From JBBQYA01 sp031412335 (GTDB lineage Bacteria; Bacteroidota; Bacteroidia; Sphingobacteriales; Sphingobacteriaceae), in contig JANOCT010000003.1 of assembly GCA_031412335.1 (NCBI GenBank), positions 62,001-126,000 of the forward strand: DNA of 64,000 nt. The letters run 5' to 3'. Shown one piece after another: positions 17,675 through 25,448 of this stretch. The position numbers and the translations under genes are program-made. The notes under the pieces were generated by a model. It saw only the letters and a list, made by a program, of their open reading frames with translations. It was not told where the DNA came from and did no database searches. Positions within the stretch are counted from its first letter, which is position 1. Every line of letters begins with the position of its first letter.

Positions 17675-17783
17675 TTAACCCGGATTGAAGCGGCATCTAG
17701 TCAGAAATGACGAGATAAGTTCCTTTTTTTCTTAACAAAACAATTAAAACAAAAAAGATACAGCGGAAAACCGGATTAGCTTT
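17675..17783 (+). repeat. Dispersed inverted repeat, copy 4, with inserted motif
   Basis: It starts TTAACCCGGATTGAAGCGGC-ATC and ends CAAAAAAGATACAGCGGAAA-ACCGGATTAGCT, the same orientation as copy 3. Between ATC and CTTTTTTT it carries about 25 extra bases with TAGTCAGAAATGACGAGATA, related to the hairpin inside copy 2. The remainder of the gap 17591-17913 is AT-rich leader sequence before the YbjQ gene, with no gene seen. Confidence 0.82.
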
Positions 17784-17913
17784 AAATCTTTTTTATTTTT
17801 GCTTCGGTAATTTTTATATTGATAATAATTAATTACAAAATAATTTAAATAACCCAAAATTTCAAATTAAATAATTTAAAATAAATACTATAAACTAATT
17901 AACCTTTAAAAAA

Positions 17914-18237
17914 ATGTTAGTAACAACCACCAACACCATTGAAAATAAAAAAATATCTACTTATTTAGGTTTAGTAAGTGGAGAAGCCATAATCGGAGCC
18001 AACTTTATTAAAGATATTTTTGCTAGTGTTCGGGATATTGTGGGAGGCAGATCTGGTTCGTATGAAGAAGGTTTGCGAGAAGCAAAAGATATTGCATTGA
18101 CAGAAATGATGGATCAAGCGAAAAAATTAGGAGCAAATGCTGTTATTGCTGTGGATTTAGATTTTGAAACTATTGGAAGTAATGGCAGTATGTTGATGGT
18201 TTGTGCAACTGGAACGGCGGTTATTCTTCAAGATTAA
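17914..18237 (+). CDS. YbjQ/UPF0145 family protein
   Basis: The 107-residue protein matches the YbjQ (UPF0145) family: TYLGLVSGEAIIGANFIKDIFASVRDIVGGRSGSYEEGLREAKDIALTEM is the hallmark region, followed by AKKLGANAVIAVDLDFETIG. The family forms small pentameric assemblies described as heavy-metal-binding-like, but its biological role is not established. It is soluble, full length and followed 37 bases later by the YihY gene. Confidence 0.9.
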   Translation: MLVTTTNTIENKKISTYLGLVSGEAIIGANFIKDIFASVRDIVGGRSGSYEEGLREAKDIALTEMMDQAKKLGANAVIAVDLDFETIGSNGSMLMVCATGTAVILQD

Positions 18238-18274
18238 ATAAATACCTTGGAATAATTTTCGCTTTTAGGTGTTT

Positions 18275-19213
18275 ATGAAATTAAATAAAGCATTTTTTGT
18301 AAGCACTTGGGATATATTAAAACATACGTTTACCAACTTTTTTGAAGATAGAGGAATGAAGTTAAGCGCTTCTTTAGCGTATTACACTATTTTTTCTCTA
18401 GCTCCGATGCTTATTGTCATTATTTCGTTAAGTGGGATATTCTTTGGATCGGACGCAATTGAAGGGAAAATTTTTTCACAGATAAATGAGTTTGTTGGCA
18501 ATCAAGCTGCGCTTCAGATTCAGGAAATAATAAAAAATGCTCAAAAATCAGGTGATAGTCAGTTTGCAGTACTTGTTGGTTTAATCACTTTAGGAATTGG
18601 AGCTACAGGTATTTTTATTGAAATACAAGATTCTATTAATTTTATTTGGCATGTAAAAGCCAAACCAAAAAGAGGTTGGGTTAAAATGCTTTTAAATAGA
18701 TTTATTTCCTTTTCATTGGTTGTCAGTTTGGGTTTTTTACTAATAGTTTCGCTGGTAATTAATGGTTTAATGATCGCATTGAGTTCCCAGCTTAATAAGT
18801 ATTTTCCGGACATTACATTGCTCTTTGTAAACATTTTTAATTTGGTTTTAACTTTTAGTGTTATTAGTTTTCTATTTGCAATTATTTTTAAAATTTTACC
18901 GGATGTTAAAATTCGGTGGCGAGATGTGTCAGTTGGTGCAATGTTTACTGCATTATTATTTATGTTAGGAAAATATTTTATTGGACTATACTTAGGGCAA
19001 GGAGATTTAGGTTCAGCTTATGGTGCTGCCGGTTCTTTAATAATTATTTTACTTTGGGTATATTATTCTTCTGTGATTCTCTATTTCGGAGCTGAATTTA
19101 CACAGGTTTATGCAGAAAAAATAGGCTGTAGAATTGAACCATCAGATTATGCCGTTTATGTTTCCACTGTAATCAAAGAAAAAGTTGTAGATGTATTACC
19201 AAAGCAAAATTAA
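18275..19213 (+). CDS. YihY/BrkB-family inner-membrane protein
   Basis: The ATG at 18275 is preferred over an in-frame GTG two codons earlier. The product of 312 residues has six hydrophobic segments and the family landmarks MKLSASLAYYTIFSLAPMLIV near the N-terminus and LLWVYYSSVILYFGAEFTQVYAE near the C-terminus. BrkB proteins were once called RNase BN; that assignment was withdrawn, and the transported substrate is unknown. It precedes the 40-residue membrane protein and symporter by only 15 bases, so the three may be co-transcribed. Confidence 0.9.
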   Translation: MKLNKAFFVSTWDILKHTFTNFFEDRGMKLSASLAYYTIFSLAPMLIVIISLSGIFFGSDAIEGKIFSQINEFVGNQAALQIQEIIKNAQKSGDSQFAVLVGLITLGIGATGIFIEIQDSINFIWHVKAKPKRGWVKMLLNRFISFSLVVSLGFLLIVSLVINGLMIALSSQLNKYFPDITLLFVNIFNLVLTFSVISFLFAIIFKILPDVKIRWRDVSVGAMFTALLFMLGKYFIGLYLGQGDLGSAYGAAGSLIIILLWVYYSSVILYFGAEFTQVYAEKIGCRIEPSDYAVYVSTVIKEKVVDVLPKQN

Positions 19214-19228
19214 TTTAGCTTTGACTAT

Positions 19229-19351
19229 ATGTCTGACGAAAACGAAAAACCTCCTTTTTTAAAAACTTGGAATAGCGTTTATTCCATGGTTATTATCAAT
19301 TTGATTCTGACCATTATAGTTTTTGGAATAATTACCTTTTATTTCCAATGA
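19229..19351 (+). CDS. 40-residue single-pass membrane protein coupled to the symporter
   Basis: An ATG at 19229 opens a 40-residue frame: a charged N-terminus (MSDENEKPPFLKTWNSVYS) and one hydrophobic helix (MVIINLILTIIVFGIITFYF). Its TGA overlaps the symporter ATG (ATGA at 19348-19351), a translational-coupling arrangement. Small proteins of this kind often precede sodium:solute symporters in Bacteroidota; an accessory-subunit or assembly role is inferred. Confidence 0.75.
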   Translation: MSDENEKPPFLKTWNSVYSMVIINLILTIIVFGIITFYFQ

Positions 19352-21042
19352 GCACGATAGATTGGATTGTACTTGCTACAACGTTACTTTTTATTGTTGT
19401 TTATGGAATATATAGAAGCAGAGGCAGTAAAAATATTCACGATTATTTGCTGGCAAATCAATCGATGCCTTGGTACAGTGTAGGCATTTCTGTGATGGCA
19501 ACGCAAGCTAGTGCGATAACATTTTTATCAGCTCCTGGGCAGGCTTTTACAGATGGGATGCGTTTCGTTCAATTCTATTTTGGATTGCCTTTAGCCATGG
19601 TTGTGCTCTGTGTTACCTTTATTCCTATTTATCACCGGCTAAAAATTTATACTGCGTATGAATATCTAGAAGGAAGATTTGACTTAAAAACCCGTGTATT
19701 TACAGCCATATTATTTTTGATTCAACGAGGATTAGCGGCAGGATTAACAATTTATGCACCTGCAATTATTCTTTCGACTTTGCTCAATTGGGATGTCAAC
19801 TATACGATATTTTTTATTGGTGGCTTAGTTGTTCTATATACTGTATCTGGTGGAACAAAAGCCGTTGCCTATACTCAAATGCAACAAATGGCTATTATTT
19901 TTATCGGGATGTTTCTTGCTGGCTTTATGGTTGTGAAAATGTTGCCCGAAGAAATTTCTTTTGGAAATGCTATTACAATTGCCGGTGATTTAGGCAAAAT
20001 GAATGTATTGGATTTAAATTTTGATTTAACTAATCGATACAATATTTGGTCAGGATTAATTGGTGGATTTTTTCTTGCACTCTCCTATTTCGGCACAGAT
20101 CAATCGCAGGTTGGACGGTATTTATCTGGAAAATCAATTACAGAAAGTAGATTAGGTTTGGTTATGAATGGAATGTTGAAAATTCCAATGCAGTTTTTTA
20201 TCTTATTAATCGGTATTCTGGTTTTTGTTTTTTATCAATTTCAGCAAGCACCTGTTAATTTTAATAGCTCAGAATTAAAAAAAGTAAAATCAAGTATTTA
20301 TGCAGATGATGTATTGCAATTAGAAAAAAAACATCAGGACATTCAATTAAAAAATCAGGAAGAAGTAAAACTGCTTGCAAAAGCAATTAGGCAAGATGAG
20401 ACTGAAAAGAGAGAAGTTGCAAAGAATAACGTAAAAGCATATCAAAAAGAAATGGCTGGCATACGAACAGACGTGCAACTTTTAATGACTAAGAATGATA
20501 AAAAAGCAAATATTAACGATACAAATTATATCTTTTTAACTTTTGTTACAAAGTTTCTACCCGTTGGTTTAATTGGGTTATTAATAGCTGTGGTTTTTTC
20601 AGCATCTATGAGTTCTACAGCTGGAGAATTAAATTCGTTAGCATCAACGTCTGTAATTGATATTTATAAACGCCTATTTAAGAAAGATGGAAACGATGCT
20701 CATTATTTATGGGCATCCAGATTATTCACTATTATTTGGGGAGCTTATGCAATATTTGTTGCTCAGTTTGCCAACAGAATGGGAAGTTTAATTGAAGCAG
20801 TAAATATTTTAGGGTCATTATTTTATGGTACCATTCTCGGAATATTTTTAGTAGGTTTTTATTTTAAAACTATTAAATCGAATGCTGTTTTCTACGGTGC
20901 TGTAGCAGCAGAACTATGCGTATTATTTATTTATTGGCTAGATTTAGTTGCATTTCTTTGGCTAAATTTAATTGGATGTCTGTTGGTAATTACATTTGCA
21001 TGGAGTTTTGAGAGGTTTACAAAAAAAATCAAGGTGATTTAG
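19348..21042 (+). CDS. Sodium:solute symporter (SSS family)
   Basis: The 564-residue protein has a LeuT-fold SSS architecture, about 13 transmembrane helices, with SVMATQASAITFLSAPGQAF (helix 2), TVSGGTKAVAYTQMQQM and SASMSSTAGELNSLASTSVIDIYKR (sodium-site helix 8 region). It imports an organic solute using the sodium gradient; substrate cannot be told. Residues of about 300-390 form a long hydrophilic Lys/Glu/Gln-rich stretch, probably a coiled-coil loop, inserted between membrane helices; this is larger than in standard SSS proteins such as PutP. It is coupled to the small membrane protein upstream. Confidence 0.93.
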   Translation: MSTIDWIVLATTLLFIVVYGIYRSRGSKNIHDYLLANQSMPWYSVGISVMATQASAITFLSAPGQAFTDGMRFVQFYFGLPLAMVVLCVTFIPIYHRLKIYTAYEYLEGRFDLKTRVFTAILFLIQRGLAAGLTIYAPAIILSTLLNWDVNYTIFFIGGLVVLYTVSGGTKAVAYTQMQQMAIIFIGMFLAGFMVVKMLPEEISFGNAITIAGDLGKMNVLDLNFDLTNRYNIWSGLIGGFFLALSYFGTDQSQVGRYLSGKSITESRLGLVMNGMLKIPMQFFILLIGILVFVFYQFQQAPVNFNSSELKKVKSSIYADDVLQLEKKHQDIQLKNQEEVKLLAKAIRQDETEKREVAKNNVKAYQKEMAGIRTDVQLLMTKNDKKANINDTNYIFLTFVTKFLPVGLIGLLIAVVFSASMSSTAGELNSLASTSVIDIYKRLFKKDGNDAHYLWASRLFTIIWGAYAIFVAQFANRMGSLIEAVNILGSLFYGTILGIFLVGFYFKTIKSNAVFYGAVAAELCVLFIYWLDLVAFLWLNLIGCLLVITFAWSFERFTKKIKVI

Positions 21043-21069
21043 CCTATTCAATTAAAGAATTTAAATAAA

Positions 21070-21603
21070 ATGCCAATCAACCTCCAACCCTTAATCCAAA
21101 ACGAGCTAATAAAACTAATTCCATTAAAAGAATCAGATTTTGAAATGTTGTATAAAGTTGCTTCTGATCCTTTAATTTGGGAACAACATCCAAACAAAAA
21201 CAGGTATCAAAAAGAAGTATTTAAAACATTTTTTGAAGGAGCAATAAAATCTAAAGGTGCTTTTTTAGTTTTTAATAAAAAGACTGAGCAGCTAATTGGC
21301 AGTTCCAGATATTATGATTTTGATGAAGAAAATAGCTCAATTGCAATCGGTTATACATTTTTATCAAGAGATCATTGGGGAACAACTTACAATAACGCAT
21401 TAAAAACTTTAATGCTTAATTATGCTTTTGAATTCGTAGATAAGGTGATATTTCATATCGGAGCTGAAAACATACGATCGCAAAAAGCAATTGCAAAATT
21501 AGGCGCAATAAAAACAGATGAAATTGAAATGGAATATTTTGGAGAAGAGAAAAAGCTAAATTTTATTTATGAAATTGAAAAAAGTAATTGGAATTTGTTT
21601 TAA
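21070..21603 (+). CDS. GNAT-family N-acetyltransferase
   Basis: The 177-residue protein resembles RimJ/RimL-type acetyltransferases: LIPLKESDFEMLYKVASDP at the N-terminus, LIGSSRYYDFDEENSSIAIGYTF, and the acetyl-CoA region RDHWGTTYNNALKTLMLNYAF followed by GAENIRSQKAIAKLGA. Acceptor unknown. It starts 27 bases after the symporter stop and its own stop abuts the stop of the convergent TonB-like gene. Confidence 0.9.
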   Translation: MPINLQPLIQNELIKLIPLKESDFEMLYKVASDPLIWEQHPNKNRYQKEVFKTFFEGAIKSKGAFLVFNKKTEQLIGSSRYYDFDEENSSIAIGYTFLSRDHWGTTYNNALKTLMLNYAFEFVDKVIFHIGAENIRSQKAIAKLGAIKTDEIEMEYFGEEKKLNFIYEIEKSNWNLF

Positions 21604-22467
21604 TTACAATTTATTTTGGGATAAAGGTTTAAATCTAATGGGAAAAGTATATTGAACATTTACTGGTTCACCGTAGCGGATGTCTGGAATAAAATTTGGT
21701 AAAGATCGAATTAAATTTAACGCTGCTTCGTCACATTGCTTGTTAAATCCACGCCTAATTTTAACGTCCATTACTTTCCCAGTTTTATCAACGACAAAAT
21801 CAACATAAACAACCGCACTACGCTCCTTTGGCAAATAATTTGAATCAGGTACTTTCAAATTTTTATCTAAGTATCGAATAAGTTCCATTTCTCCACCAGG
21901 GAAAGTTGGCATTGACCCACCACAGCTAATTACTTGATTTATAGAATCATTGGGAATGTAATCAAGAATTATTTGAGGCTTATTTTCAGCAACTATCTCT
22001 TTTTTTTTCTTTTTTTTCCTTCCCTTAATTTCAACCTTTTTCCCAACCTTTCGCAATTTTAAGGAAATAGAATCTTCATTTATTTTTTCAACAACGCCAT
22101 CTACTTTTTCATTTTCATTTAAAATAATAGTCGTGTCTATTTGATTTTCAACTTTTTCTTTTTTAGTTTCTGTACAACTTAATAATGCAAAACAAGTAAT
22201 AAAAAGCAACCTAAAACTAAATAATTTAGTTTGCTGAACTTTTTGTAATACTTGAATTATTTCAACTTTATAATTAACTTCAGATTGTTTTATTATTCTT
22301 CCACAAACTCGCCCAGCTGATTTAGTTGAAAAATAAACTTTTAGATCTTGTTCTGTAAACTTTGTAAAATCTATTACATCTAAATTACATGATCCACAAT
22401 GAACTTTTTCAATGCCATCTGGAAAATCTAATTTCACAGAATAAGGATCTAAAATATGTAAAGGCAT
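21604..22467 (-). CDS. TonB C-terminal-domain membrane protein
   Basis: The 287-residue product has three parts. Residues 1-60 hold three cysteines (Cys24, Cys27 and Cys55) suggesting a small metal-binding knuckle; residues about 84-98 form one hydrophobic helix; and the C-terminal part from about residue 180 is a TonB domain (GGSMPTFPGGEMELIRYL, VDKTGKVMDVKIRRGFNKQCDEAALNLIRSLPNF). TonB domains contact TonB-dependent outer-membrane receptors. A lysine-rich run (KGRKKKKKKEI) is encoded by two T homopolymers at 22000-22008 and 22010-22017. No ExbB/ExbD genes are nearby. Confidence 0.88.
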   Translation of the reverse strand: MPLHILDPYSVKLDFPDGIEKVHCGSCNLDVIDFTKFTEQDLKVYFSTKSAGRVCGRIIKQSEVNYKVEIIQVLQKVQQTKLFSFRLLFITCFALLSCTETKKEKVENQIDTTIILNENEKVDGVVEKINEDSISLKLRKVGKKVEIKGRKKKKKKEIVAENKPQIILDYIPNDSINQVISCGGSMPTFPGGEMELIRYLDKNLKVPDSNYLPKERSAVVYVDFVVDKTGKVMDVKIRRGFNKQCDEAALNLIRSLPNFIPDIRYGEPVNVQYTFPIRFKPLSQNKL

Positions 22468-22563
22468 TTGTTTTCAATTGATTTATTCAAAACGATAGCT
22501 TTTAAAATCTATTATTAATAACAAATTATACTTTAAAAGGAATTTAAATCCTTTTATAAAATT

Positions 22564-23226
22564 TTACTTGGTTTGAATAGAACCATTTCCACTATTCACA
22601 GATTGTTTAGAAGATTTACCATTTCCTGAATTAATTAAACTTCCATTTCCTTTTAATTTAGCGATAAACTCTTGATCTGTATTGATAAAAACAGCACCAT
22701 TTCCATCTTTTTGAACCATAACATTTTCTGATTTCAAATCCTTGGCATATAAAGCCCCATTTCCAGTTACTTGCATGGTTAAATTTTTCGCTATCCCTTC
22801 CAAAAACATAGCGCCATTTCCTTTTTTATTAATTGTAAGTTCAGATGCTGAAATTCCTTTTGCATCAATAGCGCCATTGCCAGAATGATTAATACTCACA
22901 AGTTGCGGCAAAGTAACCTGAATACTGATTTTACTCTTTTCTAAATAATCCTTTCTTAGTTGATCACTACCTGATATAATTAATGTATTATCACTTACTG
23001 TAAACTTTATATAATCAACCAAATTTTCATTTATTTTTAATTGAATATCAAAATCATCACCCACTTTAACATCTACCTTATCATTAAGCTCAACAACGTT
23101 TATTTTATTAAAATCACTTAGCTCAATTTTCTTTTCGATTACTTTTAATGATCCAATTATTTTATTGGTTTGTGCTTTTACACCTATAGAAATGGTTAAA
23201 ATTAAAAAAAATAGAAAATTTTTCAT
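22564..23226 (-). CDS. DUF2807 (head GIN domain) secreted protein
   Basis: The 220-residue protein has an N-terminal signal peptide (cleavage near residue 18, VKAQ) and a DUF2807 beta-helix region in which the GNGA/GNGS motif recurs (SGNGAIDAKG, KGNGAMFLEG, TGNGALYAKD, DGNGAVFINT, KGNGSLINSG, SGNGSIQTK). Such proteins are probably exported or surface-associated in Bacteroidota, function unknown. It is transcribed leftwards with the TonB-like gene 96 bases ahead. Confidence 0.88.
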   Translation of the reverse strand: MKNFLFFLILTISIGVKAQTNKIIGSLKVIEKKIELSDFNKINVVELNDKVDVKVGDDFDIQLKINENLVDYIKFTVSDNTLIISGSDQLRKDYLEKSKISIQVTLPQLVSINHSGNGAIDAKGISASELTINKKGNGAMFLEGIAKNLTMQVTGNGALYAKDLKSENVMVQKDGNGAVFINTDQEFIAKLKGNGSLINSGNGKSSKQSVNSGNGSIQTK

Positions 23227-23376
23227 GTTACTGTTTATTGGTTAAGGTTAAAATTTGTTAAATATAATTCTTTTTTTATTTGAGTTGTAAAATTCTGCTT
23301 GGCAAAATTTTTATCGATTAAGGCGAATTATACCCTATTTTTATATTAAAATTTTACCTAGATTCAATAAAAAAGT

Positions 23377-23733
23377 TTAGTTTTTATATCCCATAGACAA
23401 ACCAGTATCTCCGGTTACTTTTAATTGAACATCTACCGTGTCCGAAGATTTATTACTAATAACCAAAGCTGTATTTCTATCAACCGATACTTTTAAAGAG
23501 TTTTTTGGCTTCACGATTTGATATGAATGTGTTCCTCCATCAATTGGAGCTTTGTAAACTTCTAACTCTTGTTTAGAGATATTTTTTAAAGCCACTTGAA
23601 AAGATCCATGTTTATTATCTCCTAATACAAAACTATCTTTTGGTTTAATAGTAGTTTGAGAGGTGAGTGAACAGGCAGAAAACATGGTTAATAAGACCAA
23701 TGCTGCGATGACAATTAAGAGTTGATTTTTCAT
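23377..23733 (-). CDS. Small lipoprotein, 118 aa
   Basis: A lipoprotein signal sequence (MKNQLLIVIAALVLLTMFSAC) puts the lipidated Cys at residue 21. The mature part is a beta-rich domain (SFQVALKNISKQELEVYKAP, SYQIVKPKNSLKVSVDRNTALVISN). No named family is recognised. It lies in a leftward run after the AraC-type gene, separated by 276 bases that show no other gene. Confidence 0.72.
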   Translation of the reverse strand: MKNQLLIVIAALVLLTMFSACSLTSQTTIKPKDSFVLGDNKHGSFQVALKNISKQELEVYKAPIDGGTHSYQIVKPKNSLKVSVDRNTALVISNKSSDTVDVQLKVTGDTGLSMGYKN

Positions 23734-24009
23734 GTTAGTTTTTTATATTTTGTATTAAGCAAATATGAAATACTTCTAAAAATGTATGGGCGCAAATCAT
23801 AATTTGAGACATAAGAAACAAGTATCAAAATCTCAAAAGGGTATCAAATCTGAAAGAAAATGGCTTTTATTTGGCTTTAACAAAGAATTTGATCAATGAA
23901 AATTTATTGATTTGAATCTATATTCCATACCAAAACAGAAAATTTAATCTTAGATTTCTATAACCATTTATAAAAATCTTGAATTAAAAGATTTCAAAAA
24001 GAGGAATTT

Positions 24010-25251
24010 TTATAATCCGGCGATGTAATCTTTCGGAATAAGTCCGGTAGATTTTTTAAAAGCCCGGTTGAATGTAGCTTTAGAATTGAAACCACAATCG
24101 TAAGCAATACTGAGTAAGGTAAGTTTCTTTTGTTCGCCAGCCTTCAATTTTTCTTTTACTGCTTCCACTCTAAAATTATTAATAAAATCATTGAAATTTA
24201 ATTGAAACCCTTGATTGATAACTTTAGATATAATAGATGCATTAGTTTGTAATTGTCTGGCGAAATGCATTAACGACAGTTCCGGATCTTCGTAAATTTT
24301 TTGAGAATGCAGCAATTCGAGTATTTTAGATTTCCATTCTAGGAGTAATGCATCATCTTCCTTTTCTTCAGTTTGTTCATTTTCTATTTCAATAATTTCA
24401 CTAGTTTCATGTTGCCCAGAAGTAAAATTCGGAGATGATTGCAAATACAAAATTGGATTCTGACTAAGCAAATTAACACTAAAAGATACTTTGGTTTCGA
24501 TGGAATTAGAATAACCTGTAATGGCGATATAATAAAAAATGATTGCGAAAGAAAAGAAAAACCACCAACTTCCTATGTAAGAATTTACCTCTGGAAATAT
24601 AAATCCAATCAAATAAAAACCAACCTGAAAAAGCTGCATAAATAAAAAAGCTGTTAAAAAATTTCGTACCCATTTAAAAACTACAACATCGGCATAGCTG
24701 ATGACCTGAACCATTAGCTTTTTGTATAAATTATAATAGCGGATAGATATAAAAAAGTAGAATAACATGGAAATCAATCCCGTTTTCTGATACCAGGATT
24801 CAAAATCTTTATCCTGCCCATCAGCCAGGAAATAATAGTTTTTTAGTATTATTTTATCTGTAACAAACATGACCAAACAATAAACTAAATAAAAAATACC
24901 TGGCAATAAGTGAAGCCAATCTCGTTTCCCAAACCGAAAAGTTGGATTCAATAAACTTTGAACATAAAAGAAAATAACTGGCCCCATGAAATATAAATGC
25001 TGCATTGGGACATAAAATAATATATCGCGATACGGTTGATTATCATACCAACCACCAAAACCAAGCATCCAGGGTGCAATAAATAATACACAGAGTAGTA
25101 GAAACAAACTCAACCATTTGTCAGAATTACGTTCATATAAAATCCCTTTTCTGAAAAGCAAAACTGAATAAACCAATCCATGTACAAAAAATATAAGTAA
25201 AATGGAACTGTAAAAACCAAAATCAAATTGCATAGCGTTAAAAGTAAACAA
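24010..25251 (-). CDS. Membrane-bound AraC-family transcriptional regulator
   Basis: The 413-residue protein has seven or so hydrophobic segments in residues about 10-250. After an acidic linker (ETSEIIEIENEQTEEKEDD), a C-terminal AraC DNA-binding domain carries two helix-turn-helices (LSLMHFARQLQTNASIISKVINQGFQ and LLSIAYDCGFNSKATFNRAFKKSTGLIPKDY). This 7TM-AraC layout is common in Bacteroidota and suggests a membrane sensor whose signal is relayed to a tethered DNA-binding domain. Target genes are unknown; the nearest candidates are the lipoprotein and DUF2807 genes downstream. Confidence 0.92.
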   Translation of the reverse strand: MFTFNAMQFDFGFYSSILLIFFVHGLVYSVLLFRKGILYERNSDKWLSLFLLLCVLFIAPWMLGFGGWYDNQPYRDILFYVPMQHLYFMGPVIFFYVQSLLNPTFRFGKRDWLHLLPGIFYLVYCLVMFVTDKIILKNYYFLADGQDKDFESWYQKTGLISMLFYFFISIRYYNLYKKLMVQVISYADVVVFKWVRNFLTAFLFMQLFQVGFYLIGFIFPEVNSYIGSWWFFFSFAIIFYYIAITGYSNSIETKVSFSVNLLSQNPILYLQSSPNFTSGQHETSEIIEIENEQTEEKEDDALLLEWKSKILELLHSQKIYEDPELSLMHFARQLQTNASIISKVINQGFQLNFNDFINNFRVEAVKEKLKAGEQKKLTLLSIAYDCGFNSKATFNRAFKKSTGLIPKDYIAGL

Positions 25252-25392
25252 AGAATTTTAGAGGGAATATTTTCTTGGCTTCAAATATTTTAAGAATCAA
25301 ATCATTGAAATTGTGTTTCAATCAATATAATTACAAAAAACTGATAAAAATTTTTCTTAGTAATTTCTAGCTTTAATTATTTTTTTTAATTC

Positions 25393-25433
25393 AAAAAAAA
25401 TCCCCAGCCAATTTACTCAGCTAGGGATTTTTT
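25393..25433 (-). terminator. Terminator of the acyl-CoA dehydrogenase gene
   Basis: On the minus strand, AAAATCCCTAGC and GCTGGGGATTTT pair around an 11-base loop, with one base bulged, and are followed by a T-run. It begins 16 bases after the acyl-CoA dehydrogenase stop. Confidence 0.75.
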
Positions 25434-25448
25434 ATTTATTAATACTGT

